Below, in pieces: positions 40,345 to 50,655 of a DNA stretch of 64,000 nucleotides. A program made the position numbers and the translations under genes. Under the pieces are notes generated by a model. That model was not told where the DNA came from. It was given only the letters and a program-made list of their open reading frames with translations, and made no database searches. Origin of the DNA: Magnetococcales bacterium (GTDB lineage Bacteria > Pseudomonadota > Magnetococcia > Magnetococcales > Magnetaquicoccaceae); contig JADGAR010000002.1 of assembly GCA_015231915.1 (NCBI GenBank), positions 51,112 to 115,111 of the forward strand. Direction: 5' to 3'. Position 1 is the stretch's first letter, and every line of letters begins with the position of its first letter.

Positions 40345-42771
40345 ATGCGGAGATGGTACGACATGCGCGCCTGGGGGCTGCGCGCCACCATGATTGCCGT
40401 GGTGATTTCACTGACGCTTTCGTCGATGATCAGCGGCAACATGCTGATCCATGCCCTGCGCACCTCGGTGTCGGGGTACGAGGGGATCATCCAGGTGGCC
40501 GGTCGGATGAACGATCTCGCGCACATGATGAGCATTCAAATGCTGCAGGCGCGACGCAGCGAAAAGGATCTCCTGCTGCGCAAGGATGCCAAATACGTCG
40601 AACAGGTCGTCCAGATGACGACCAACCTGGAAAAATTGGCGGGCGAGGCCGCAGAACTGGCCGGACACCCGCTGCTCGCCAGCCGGGAGGATGGCGAGGC
40701 CGCGCGCCAGATTCGTGCGTTGTCCATGCAATATCTCGCCGAATTCCAGGCACTGGCCAAGACCACCCTGCAAAATGCCCCTCCGGAGCAGACCAGGCCG
40801 AAGGCCGATGCGATGCGCGCCACGATCCATCGGATCGAACCGCTCCTTGAGGCGATGCAGGAGCGCATCGAAAAGAAAACAGAAGCCATTAAATCCGAAG
40901 TAGGAGAAAAATCCAGCCGTCTCATGCAGGGGGCGTTGTGGCTGTTCGGGATCCTGACCGTGCTCTCCCTGATCTCCGCCTGGTACGGACTGCGGCGGGT
41001 GATGGGTCAGGTGGGCGGCGAGCCGTCCCAGGTGAGTGCAATCGTGGCCCGCATCGCCGATGGCGATCTGCATGTGGCCCAGCACGGCAACAAGAGCGTG
41101 GGGATTCTGGGCGAGGTGGAAAAAATGGCCGCCGGACTGCGGGAAATGGTGATGCATGTTCGTCTGCAAGGCGGCACCACGCTCCCGCCGGTCAGCGATC
41201 AGATCCACCAGGCAGTGGAACGGATGGAGGCGGTGTCGAACCATGTCAGCCGGATCACCACGGCGACCAGCGCAGGCAACCACAGGCTGGCGGGGCTGAT
41301 CCGCGAAGATGTGAAGACCGGAGCCGAAAGCATCGTCAGTTCGATGACCAACGTGGGTCACCTGGTGGACGAATTGCGGGATGCGGCGGGCCGGGTGGCG
41401 TCGTCCGCCGCGCTGGGCAGCAACAACACCTCGACCTTGGCGGCAGCCGCCGAGGAGATGAGCACGAATGTCACGGCGGTGAACCGGAGCCTCCATGAGG
41501 TGAGCCAGATGATCGCCAGGGTCGCGGAGAGCATGAGCCGCCTGACCGAGAGTCAGGAGGACGTGCGGGAGCGCTGCAGGATTGCCGAGAGCGAGGCGGG
41601 ACGCGCCATCGACCGGGCGCACGCCGGCCATGTGGTGATGGAAAAACTGACCGAATCCGCCCAGCAGGTGGGGCAGATCGTGCAGACCATCAACAACATC
41701 GCGGAGCAGACCAACATGCTGGCCCTGAACGCCTCCATCGAGGCGGCGGGAGCCGGTGAGTCCGGCAAGGGTTTCGCGGTGGTGGCCAACGAGGTCAAGG
41801 CGTTGGCGCGGCAAACGGCGGAGGCGACCGAGGGTATCGGCAACCGGGTGCACGAGATCCAGACCCATGCCATCGAGGCAGCGGAGATGGTCAAGGAAAT
41901 CACAAAAACCATCGAACGATTGGGAGTGGTCAACCGGGATATCGCGGGTGCGGCGGACGAGCAGGCCATGGCCTCCAACGAGATCACCCAATCGATGTCC
42001 GGGGTCGAACAGGCGTCGGAGGTGGTGACCCGCAGCGCCCAGGAGGTTGGTCTGGCGGTGCAGGAGATCGCGCGTACCGCCTCCGAGCTTGGGGAAGGCT
42101 CCCACGAGTTGGCCAGGACCGCCGAACGGATGAACGAGGCCATTGGCGTCACGGCGCAACAGGCGGAACAATCCAACCATCTGGCCCATGCCATGTTGCG
42201 TGTGATGTCCGACACGCTGACCGCCTCGCGGGAGATGGACGAACACATGGACGAAGCGATGCGGGCGGTGCATCGGCTGCAATCGTCCAACCACACCATC
42301 GGCCTGTTGATCGAAGCCCTGGGAAGTGTTGCCCATCGTTTACAGGAGGTCCAGTCCCGGCTGAAAATCGGGGAGCCGCCCTTCGACATGCTGAAGGTCA
42401 AGGCTGCGCATCTGGCCTGGCTGCAGAAGCTGGAGGACCTGCTGACCGGCCAGAGCGACATGTCGGAGCAGGAGGCGGTGGACGACCACTCCTGCCAACT
42501 GGGAAAATGGTTCTTTTCGCCAGAGGGAGGGGGCCGTTTCGCCGCCCTGCCCACCTACCGGGAGGTGGATCTGGTGCATCGCAAGGTGCACGAACTGGCC
42601 AGCCAGATCATCCGCGACCACAAGGCCGGCAAGGATGCGGTCTCTTCCATGCGTCATTTCAATCAACTGCGCGAGGATCTTTTCTTGCGGCTGGATGCGT
42701 TCTACATCGAGGCGGCCCTGGGACGCGGGGGGGATGAGGAGTCGCGGGAACGGCCTGCGCCGACGGTCTGA
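40345..42771 (+). CDS. Methyl-accepting chemotaxis protein with C-terminal CZB zinc-binding domain
   Basis: 808 residues. Membrane segments lie at ~14-36 and ~196-217 with a ~160-residue helical periplasmic sensor (four-helix-bundle type) between them. A HAMP region follows (~220-275). The signalling domain spans ~370-610 with the highly conserved tip EQTNMLALNASIEAAGAGE. The C-terminus (~665-790) is a CZB domain: HLAWLQKLEDLL, DDHSCQLGKWF, HRKVHELA and the final RHFNQLR, supplying His, Cys, His and His to one zinc. CZB sites sense zinc or hypochlorous acid through the Cys-Zn pair. AGGGGG precedes the ATG. It works with cytoplasmic CheA/CheW, none of which is in this window. Confidence 0.92.
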   Translation: MRRWYDMRAWGLRATMIAVVISLTLSSMISGNMLIHALRTSVSGYEGIIQVAGRMNDLAHMMSIQMLQARRSEKDLLLRKDAKYVEQVVQMTTNLEKLAGEAAELAGHPLLASREDGEAARQIRALSMQYLAEFQALAKTTLQNAPPEQTRPKADAMRATIHRIEPLLEAMQERIEKKTEAIKSEVGEKSSRLMQGALWLFGILTVLSLISAWYGLRRVMGQVGGEPSQVSAIVARIADGDLHVAQHGNKSVGILGEVEKMAAGLREMVMHVRLQGGTTLPPVSDQIHQAVERMEAVSNHVSRITTATSAGNHRLAGLIREDVKTGAESIVSSMTNVGHLVDELRDAAGRVASSAALGSNNTSTLAAAAEEMSTNVTAVNRSLHEVSQMIARVAESMSRLTESQEDVRERCRIAESEAGRAIDRAHAGHVVMEKLTESAQQVGQIVQTINNIAEQTNMLALNASIEAAGAGESGKGFAVVANEVKALARQTAEATEGIGNRVHEIQTHAIEAAEMVKEITKTIERLGVVNRDIAGAADEQAMASNEITQSMSGVEQASEVVTRSAQEVGLAVQEIARTASELGEGSHELARTAERMNEAIGVTAQQAEQSNHLAHAMLRVMSDTLTASREMDEHMDEAMRAVHRLQSSNHTIGLLIEALGSVAHRLQEVQSRLKIGEPPFDMLKVKAAHLAWLQKLEDLLTGQSDMSEQEAVDDHSCQLGKWFFSPEGGGRFAALPTYREVDLVHRKVHELASQIIRDHKAGKDAVSSMRHFNQLREDLFLRLDAFYIEAALGRGGDEESRERPAPTV

Positions 42772-42876
42772 AAGGGCCAGGCGCGCCACATCCCTTGCCA
42801 GGCGTCCCTCATTTCACGAGCGCATTGAGCTTCCGTGGACTTCCCGCAAAAATTTTCTTGACTTCTCCAGGCAAAC

Positions 42877-42931
42877 AGCCGATAAAGGAGACGGAGGCTT
42901 TGTCGGCTTTGGCTGGCATTGCCTTTTTTTT
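42877..42931 (+). terminator. Hairpin plus T-run after the chemoreceptor gene
   Basis: AGCCGATAAAG (42877-42887) pairs with CTTTGTCGGCT (42898-42908) over 11 positions with one G-T wobble and a 10-nt loop. A short GGC-ATT-GCC hairpin and eight T (42924-42931) follow. The T-run is 15 nt after the main stem, longer than ideal, but the second hairpin sits directly against it. Probable terminator between two convergent genes. Confidence 0.55.
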
Positions 42932-42944
42932 ATCCTTTTTTCTG

Positions 42945-43835
42945 CTATTGCTCACGACGTGACCGCAAATCATCGATCAACGCAAAACTCCAGATCACAA
43001 AATTTTCAATCCCCTGCCTGTCCCTTATTGTCCGATAACGCAACCCTCTGACCTTTTCAGCAAGGTCTCCAAGCTCGGAACGGGCTGGTCGAGTCATGTT
43101 GCCAACACGCACACCCCAGACAATCAGATAGGCGATGATATCAGCCAATTGAATGGCCGTAGTCAAATGACTGTGGACGAAAAATGGCTCGGGATAGATC
43201 AAGGCAGAACGAGTCTGCCCATTTGCCGTCTCCCGAAAATATTTCGACATTTGATCGATCAGGATGTGGCACTGGGACCTTTCCAGTTCATCGAACACCA
43301 CCAGCCCCTGCTGTTGGCCTGGCAAATCATCCAAAAAATAGTAGAATCGCTCAAATAAAAAACTATAATCTTTGCGAAGTACATTTGAATCTGGCTTGAG
43401 AGCATCCCGATCAACAATACTGGCAAATGCCTTAACGCGGAATCGGGCGCAGATGTCCAAAAGTTGCCTGACAAAAGCGATTTTGGCCTGTGCCAAAGCG
43501 GTAAGCTCTTCCCTGGTAACCCCTCCTCCCCCAGGGCGTCCCTGTGCGCTCCGTCCTTTATCAAGACAGGATTTCGCCAAGGCAGAGCGTTGCAACGACT
43601 CCATAGGATGCAATTGATCCGCAAGACGAAAAGTCTTATTCTTGAGCAGCTTTTTTCCTTTCAGCTCAAGAAGCCCGCCGGATACCCGCTGACCAAAAAA
43701 ACTCACCTCAGCGTCGTGTATCTGGCAGGTCAGACTCCACAGGTCCCGGTCTTCTATCCCGATTCCAGCGAGCACTTCATACGGAGACTCTCCCCTGTCA
43801 TGACCACTTTCATCAATAAAAAGTAAATAGCTCAT
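42945..43835 (-). CDS. DUF3800 family protein
   Basis: 296 residues. It starts MSYLLFIDESGHDRG, and an acidic pair also occurs at VVFDELERSQCHIL and in the C-terminal IQLADIIAYLIVWG; the DE and QxxD elements are the conserved marks of DUF3800. The family is widespread, often near mobile or defence genes, and its activity is not established to my knowledge. ATG 43835 was chosen because the upstream in-frame ATGs lack ribosome sites. By eye this gene and its flanks are more AT-rich than the neighbours, with codon use unlike them, suggesting recent transfer. It is divergent from amgK. Confidence 0.82.
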   Translation of the reverse strand: MSYLLFIDESGHDRGESPYEVLAGIGIEDRDLWSLTCQIHDAEVSFFGQRVSGGLLELKGKKLLKNKTFRLADQLHPMESLQRSALAKSCLDKGRSAQGRPGGGGVTREELTALAQAKIAFVRQLLDICARFRVKAFASIVDRDALKPDSNVLRKDYSFLFERFYYFLDDLPGQQQGLVVFDELERSQCHILIDQMSKYFRETANGQTRSALIYPEPFFVHSHLTTAIQLADIIAYLIVWGVRVGNMTRPARSELGDLAEKVRGLRYRTIRDRQGIENFVIWSFALIDDLRSRREQ

Positions 43836-43993
43836 TTTGTCACACTCCATATATTGCGTTCGGCAGGGTGACCAGTCCAATCAAGATCGAGAACAGATGC
43901 GTCAATTTTGCGCAGGGTAACATGGTTGGTTGCCTTACGGACACATTAAAATGCGATTGTCCTGCCCCATTCCGCGCCCAAGACGAATCCACC

Positions 43994-44023
43994 TTCACAA
44001 AGCGGACGGGAATCGGCTATACT
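43994..44023 (+). promoter_or_regulatory. Probable promoter of the amgK-murU run
   Basis: TTCACA (43994-43999) and TATACT (44018-44023), spacing 18 bp, lie 45 nt before the amgK ATG. Five of six bases match in the -10 and four to five in the -35. The rest of the 233-nt gap 43836-44068 is AT-richer, with no other feature I can name. Confidence 0.5.
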
Positions 44024-44068
44024 TGCGCGTGTTATGTTCCAAAGCCGTGTGTCGAGAAAGGATGCTCC

Positions 44069-45079
44069 ATGAGTGTTGCCACCCCCCCAGCCCTTGTCGA
44101 TGACGCAGCCATGGATTTTTTGCGGGCGATTCTGGGCAGGGATGTCACCGTGACCCCGGTGGCCGGGGATGCCTCGTTCCGCCGCTACTTCCGCGCCGAG
44201 TCGCCCGCAGGTCGGTTCATCTTCATGGATGCCCCGCCCGACAAGGAGGATTCCACTCCGTTCCTGGACATCGCCCGCTTCCTGCATCCGCACGGGGTCC
44301 GGGTGCCGCAGGTGGTGGAGGCGCGCGTCGCAAGCGGACACATCCTCCTGGAGGATTTCGGGGATGTCACCTTTCTCAAGGCGCTGGAAGCCGGCACGCC
44401 CCCGGAAACCCTCTACCAGCCAGCCGTGGAAACCCTGCTGGCCATGCAGGCCACCCCCAGGGACGGCTCCTGCATCGCCCATGATCGCCCCTTCGACCAC
44501 GCCATGCTGAGCCGCGAACTGGCCCTCTTCACCGACTGGTACGTGGAAGGCATTCTCGCCACGCCGATCCCCCCGGCAGACCGTCAGGCCTTTCTGGCCG
44601 CCTTCGGCACCCTGCTCGACGGCATCCTGACCCAACCCTGGACCTTCGTCCACCGGGACTACCACAGCCGCAATCTGATGTGGCACGAGGAACGGGTGGG
44701 GGTGCTGGACTTTCAGGACGCGGTCATGGGACCGGTCACCTATGACCTGGCCAGTCTCCTCAGGGATTGCTACGTCGCCTGGGACGCCCCGTTCCGCGAC
44801 CAGGTGATGGATTGGTGGTTCGCCGACGAACGCATCCGCCGCATCTACCCGGTGAGCCGGGAACAATTGCAAAAAGACTTCGACTGGATGTCGATCCAGC
44901 GCAATCTCAAGGCAGTGGGCATCTTCGGTCGCCTCTCCCGCCGCGACGGCAAGCACGGCTACCTCAACGACATCCCGCGCACCATGGGATACATCCGCGA
45001 AAATCTGGCAAAATACCCGGAATTGACGCCATTGCGGGGCCTGATCGACCGTTTCGCGCCGACCGGGGAGCCGCGATGA
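44069..45079 (+). CDS. amgK: N-acetylmuramate/N-acetylglucosamine kinase AmgK
   Basis: 336 residues, aminoglycoside-phosphotransferase fold. Motifs: GDASFRRYFRAE (nucleotide loop), ILLEDFGDVTFLKAL, catalytic VHRDYHSRNLMWHEE and metal-binding GVLDFQDAVMGPVTYDLAS. It phosphorylates the anomeric OH of MurNAc released from recycled peptidoglycan. AAGG is 8 nt ahead of the ATG at 44069. It overlaps murU by 4 nt, which is the conserved gene pair of this MurNAc recycling route. It heads a plus-strand run that continues through glnB to the RNase D-like gene. Confidence 0.9.
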   Translation: MSVATPPALVDDAAMDFLRAILGRDVTVTPVAGDASFRRYFRAESPAGRFIFMDAPPDKEDSTPFLDIARFLHPHGVRVPQVVEARVASGHILLEDFGDVTFLKALEAGTPPETLYQPAVETLLAMQATPRDGSCIAHDRPFDHAMLSRELALFTDWYVEGILATPIPPADRQAFLAAFGTLLDGILTQPWTFVHRDYHSRNLMWHEERVGVLDFQDAVMGPVTYDLASLLRDCYVAWDAPFRDQVMDWWFADERIRRIYPVSREQLQKDFDWMSIQRNLKAVGIFGRLSRRDGKHGYLNDIPRTMGYIRENLAKYPELTPLRGLIDRFAPTGEPR

Positions 45080-45807
45080 ACGCCATGGTTCTGGCCGCCG
45101 GACTGGGCAAGCGACTCCGCCCCCTCACCGACTCCGTGCCAAAGCCCATGGTGGAGATGGGAGGCAGGCCTTTGCTGGAACAGACCCTGCTCCAACTCGC
45201 CACGCTGCAACCGGAACGGGTGGTGATCAACGTCCATCACCTGGCGGAAAAGATCACGCAACCCATCGGGGATGGCGCGGCGTGCGGGGTGCGGGTATTC
45301 TGGTCCCGCGAAACCGAGTTGATGGATACCGGCGGCGGGGTGCGCATGGCCCTGCCCCTGCTGGGCGAACACCCCTTCCTGGCTGTCAACGGCGATGTGG
45401 CCTGGCAGATGGATCTCACCACTTTGATCCAAGGCTTCGACCCGGAACGCATGGATGGCCTCCTGGGACTGGTGCCCACCCCAGACGGGATGACGCGCGG
45501 CGATTTCCTCCCGGAGCAGGATGGCCGCCTGCGCCGGGCGACCCGCCCAGGCGAAGGGCTGCTCTACTCCGGGTTGCAGATGCTCCATCCCAAGGCGCTG
45601 CTCGATTATCCGGTGGAACCCTTCTCCCTGAACCGCTTCTACGACGACGCCATGGCTGCGGGCCGTCTCTTCGGCATCCCCCTGGCAGGCTTCTGGGCGG
45701 ATATCGGCACCCCCGATCGCCTGACCGCCGCGCGGTTGGCATGGAAAAACCGGTTTGCATTCGGGGATGGGTTGGCATATAAAGATTTGAGGATTTCTGA
45801 CTGCTAA
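45076..45807 (+). CDS. murU: MurNAc-1-phosphate uridylyltransferase MurU
   Basis: 243 residues, sugar nucleotidyltransferase fold. The signature LAAGLGKRLRPLTDSVPKPM sits at residues ~6-25, with GDVAWQMDLT and FWADIGTPDRLTAA later. It converts MurNAc-1-P to UDP-MurNAc, so cell-wall sugars bypass fosfomycin-sensitive MurA. ATGA overlap with amgK supports the pairing. It is shorter than glucose-1-P thymidylyltransferases, as MurU should be. Confidence 0.9.
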   Translation: MNAMVLAAGLGKRLRPLTDSVPKPMVEMGGRPLLEQTLLQLATLQPERVVINVHHLAEKITQPIGDGAACGVRVFWSRETELMDTGGGVRMALPLLGEHPFLAVNGDVAWQMDLTTLIQGFDPERMDGLLGLVPTPDGMTRGDFLPEQDGRLRRATRPGEGLLYSGLQMLHPKALLDYPVEPFSLNRFYDDAMAAGRLFGIPLAGFWADIGTPDRLTAARLAWKNRFAFGDGLAYKDLRISDC

Positions 45808-45823
45808 CAGAGGAATGAAGGCG

Positions 45824-46468
45824 ATGGATCATACCCAGGCGCGAATCAACATGGTCAAATCACAAGCGGTCCCCAACATGGTCCGCGATCCCGCCCTGCT
45901 GGCCGGGATGATGAAGGTCCCACGGGAGGAGTTCGTGGCGCCCAGCCATCGGGAACTGGCCTACATGGACACCCCGGTCCCCTGGAACGACTCGGGACGA
46001 CGCTCCCTCACCCCGGTGCAGACCGGCTGGCTGATCGATGCCCTGGGGGTGACGAACGGCAAACGGGTTCTGGTGATCGGGGCCGGCAGCGGTTACGAGG
46101 CGGCCCTGCTCGGTACCATGGGCGCCCAGGTCCACGCCCTGGAGTCCGACCCCGCCCTGGCCGAACGCGGCGCCTCCCTCACCGACCGGGAACAGGTCGC
46201 CTGGAAGGTCGGCCCCCTGGCCGACGGCTGGCCCGACGGGGAAAAATTCGACGCCATTCTCCTGTGCGGCGCGGTCCCGGCGATCCCCTACCATCTGCTG
46301 GGCCAGCTGCGCCCCGATGGGGTGCTGGCCGGCATCGTCGGCAACTCCGACGACGTGGCCATGAACGCCAAACGCATCCATGGCGGATCCTTCCGCCAGG
46401 AACCCCTCTTCGACACCCTGGCCCCCCTCCTGCCGGGCTTCGAGGCCGGCGAGGCGTTCCGGCTGTAA
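45824..46468 (+). CDS. Pcm-like methyltransferase family protein, degenerate active site
   Basis: 214 residues. The SAM-binding loop VLVIGAGSGYEAALLG and ALESDPALAERG match the Rossmann core of protein-L-isoaspartate methyltransferases, and the N-terminal RINMVKSQAVPNMVRDPAL helix and VPREEFVAP are typical. However the substrate-site motif TISQPYMVA is replaced by RSLTPVQTGWLIDAL, so isoaspartate repair is unlikely. This divergent subgroup is common in alphaproteobacteria-like genomes. The start is ambiguous: ATG 45815 has a ribosome site too close, while ATG 45824 has AGAGGA 9 nt upstream and is preferred. Located between murU and lysC. Confidence 0.8.
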   Translation: MDHTQARINMVKSQAVPNMVRDPALLAGMMKVPREEFVAPSHRELAYMDTPVPWNDSGRRSLTPVQTGWLIDALGVTNGKRVLVIGAGSGYEAALLGTMGAQVHALESDPALAERGASLTDREQVAWKVGPLADGWPDGEKFDAILLCGAVPAIPYHLLGQLRPDGVLAGIVGNSDDVAMNAKRIHGGSFRQEPLFDTLAPLLPGFEAGEAFRL

Positions 46469-46490
46469 CGCATGCGAGGTTGAACGAACC

Positions 46491-47709
46491 GTGAGTCTGA
46501 TCGTACAAAAATATGGCGGCACCTCGGTTGGCACCCTGGACCGCATCCGCAACGTGGCCGCCAGGGCGGTCAAGGCGCACCGGGCCGGCAATCAGGTGGT
46601 GGTGACGGTCTCGGCCATGGCCGGCGAAACCAACCGCCTGGTCGCCCTGGTGGAAGACCTCTCCGGAGGGGACTACAGCAAACGGGAATACGATGTGGTG
46701 GTCTCCACCGGCGAACAGGTCTCCATCGGCCTGCTCGCCATCGCCATCGAGACCCTGGGGGTGCCGGCCCGATCCTATCAGGGGTGGCAGGTCCGTTTCG
46801 TCACCGACAGCGTCTACTCCAAGGCCCGCATCCTCGACGTGGAGGCCGAACGGATCCGCGCGGATCTCGCCCAGGGCCGCATCGTGGTGGTGGCGGGCTT
46901 CCAGGGCATGGACCAGGAGGGTTCCGTCACCACCCTGGGCCGGGGCGGCTCCGACACCTCGGCGGTCGCCCTCGCCGCCGCTTTGGAGGCCGACTTCTGC
47001 GACATCTACACCGATGTGGACGGCGTCTACACCACCGACCCCCGCATCGTGCCCAAGGCGCGCAAACTGGAACGCATCTCCTACGAGGAGATGCTCGAAA
47101 TGGCCTCTTTGGGCGCCAAGGTGCTGCAAACCCGCTCCGTGGAACTGGCCATGAAATACAACGTGCCCGTGCGGGTACTCTCCTCCCTCGAAGAAGGAAC
47201 CGGAACCCTGTTGACCAAAGAGGATGATGTCATGGAACAAGTCGTGGTTTCCGCAATCGCATTCAATCGGGACGAAGCCCAGATCACCGTGACGGGCGTT
47301 CCGGACAAACCGGGGGTGGCGGCCCTGATCTTCGGCACCCTCGCCGATGCCAATATCAACGTGGACATGATCATCCAGAACATCTCCGCCAGCAGCGGCG
47401 ACACGGATGTCACCTTCACCGTGCCCAAGGGGGATTACAAACAGGCCCTGGCCATCCTGAAGGAGCCTGTCGGTCGCATCGGCGCCACCAGCGTGACCGG
47501 CGATCCCGACATCGCCAAGGTCTCGGTGATCGGCGTCGGCATGCGCTCCCACTCCGGGGTGGCCCGGCGCATGTTCAAGGCACTGAGCGCCGACAACATC
47601 AACATCCGCATGATCTCCACGTCGGAAATCAAGATCTCCGTGGTGATCGACGAAAAATACATGGAGTTGGCCGTGCGCTCCCTGCACCAGGCTTTCGAAT
47701 TGGACAAGG

Positions 47710-47735
<26 letters not shown>
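46491..47735 (+). CDS. lysC: Aspartate kinase
   Basis: 414 residues. The N-terminal catalytic domain has VQKYGGTSVGTLDRI, GRGGSDTSAVALAAAL and DVDGVYTTDPRIVPKARK. The C-terminal ~160 residues are two ACT domains (ITVTGVPDKPGVAALIFG, VSVIGVGMRSHSGVARRMF) for feedback by lysine and/or threonine. First step of Lys/Thr/Met synthesis. GTG start at 46491, GAGG upstream. The stop lies 26 nt inside the citramalate synthase gene, an unusually deep overlap. A second in-frame ATG near 47230 matches the usual internal start of ACT-only beta subunits in such kinases, but I see no proof of its use. Confidence 0.96.
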
Positions 47736-49768
<2,033 letters not shown>

Positions 49769-49785
49769 ACCGGCACACCCGGAGC

Positions 49786-50655
49786 ATGAAGGGCGGACGA
49801 GAACTCGGCAAACGTTTCGCGCCCGGAGAAGCCATCTTTCTCCAGGGAGAACCGGCGCGCGCCATGTACGTGATCCAGAAGGGCGAGGTGGAGATCGTCA
49901 TGGACTCCGAGTACGGACCCCGCCATTTGAACACCCTGGGGGAAGGGGAGATCTTCGGCGAGATTTCCCTTTTTTCCAACCGGGCGAGGATCGCCACGGC
50001 ACGCGCGGTGACGGAGGTGCGTGTCCTGCAACTGGACGAAAAGACCTTTCTGGCCCGGCTGCATCAGGACCCTTCCCTGGCCTACCGCCTGATCCGCAAG
50101 CTGGCGCAGCGCATCTACGAGCAGGACCACGAATTGATGCGCGACCATGCCCTGACCGTGGAGTGTTGTCCCATCAGCGGCTTTTCCAGCTATATCGATC
50201 TGGCGGCCTTTCTGGAAAGCGAGGTGAAACGGGCCAGAAGGCTCAAGCAGACCATGGCCTTCGTCCTGCTGGACATCGTCGAATTCGAGGCCGTCGAGGA
50301 GCGCCATGGCACCGCAGCAGGGGAACGGATCCTGCACGATCTGGCCCTCCTGTTGCGCGAGCATCTGCGGCGCACGGACGTGGCGGGCCGCTTCGGTCGC
50401 TCCCGCTTCGGGCTGCTCCTGTACGAAGCCGACGGGAACGCTGCGGTCCAGGTGATCGAAAAGGTGCGCCGGAACTTCGGCGAACTGCGCTTCCCGGGGA
50501 ACGGCGAGGAGTACCAATGCCGACTGGCGTGCGGCGTGGCGATCTTTCCGGAGCACAACCACACCATCGCCCTGAACCAGGCGGCCTACAAGGCCCTGAT
50601 GCGGGCCAAGGCCGACCCTGCCTGCGTGATCCTGGCGGAACCGGGTGTGACATGA
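49786..50655 (+). CDS. cNMP-binding protein with degenerate GGDEF domain
   Basis: 289 residues. Residues ~5-115 are a cyclic-nucleotide-binding beta-barrel (FAPGEAIFLQGEPARAMYVI, GEGEIFGEISLFSNRARIATARA). Residues ~125-285 have GGDEF topology (LLDIVEFEAVEERHG, then ACGVAIFPE), but the catalytic GGDEF is GRSRF and the metal Asp pair is incomplete, so it should not make c-di-GMP. It may bind GTP or act by protein contact. It begins 17 nt after glnB and overlaps the next gene by 4 nt. Input ligand (cAMP, cGMP or other) cannot be read from the sequence. Confidence 0.82.
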   Translation: MKGGRELGKRFAPGEAIFLQGEPARAMYVIQKGEVEIVMDSEYGPRHLNTLGEGEIFGEISLFSNRARIATARAVTEVRVLQLDEKTFLARLHQDPSLAYRLIRKLAQRIYEQDHELMRDHALTVECCPISGFSSYIDLAAFLESEVKRARRLKQTMAFVLLDIVEFEAVEERHGTAAGERILHDLALLLREHLRRTDVAGRFGRSRFGLLLYEADGNAAVQVIEKVRRNFGELRFPGNGEEYQCRLACGVAIFPEHNHTIALNQAAYKALMRAKADPACVILAEPGVT

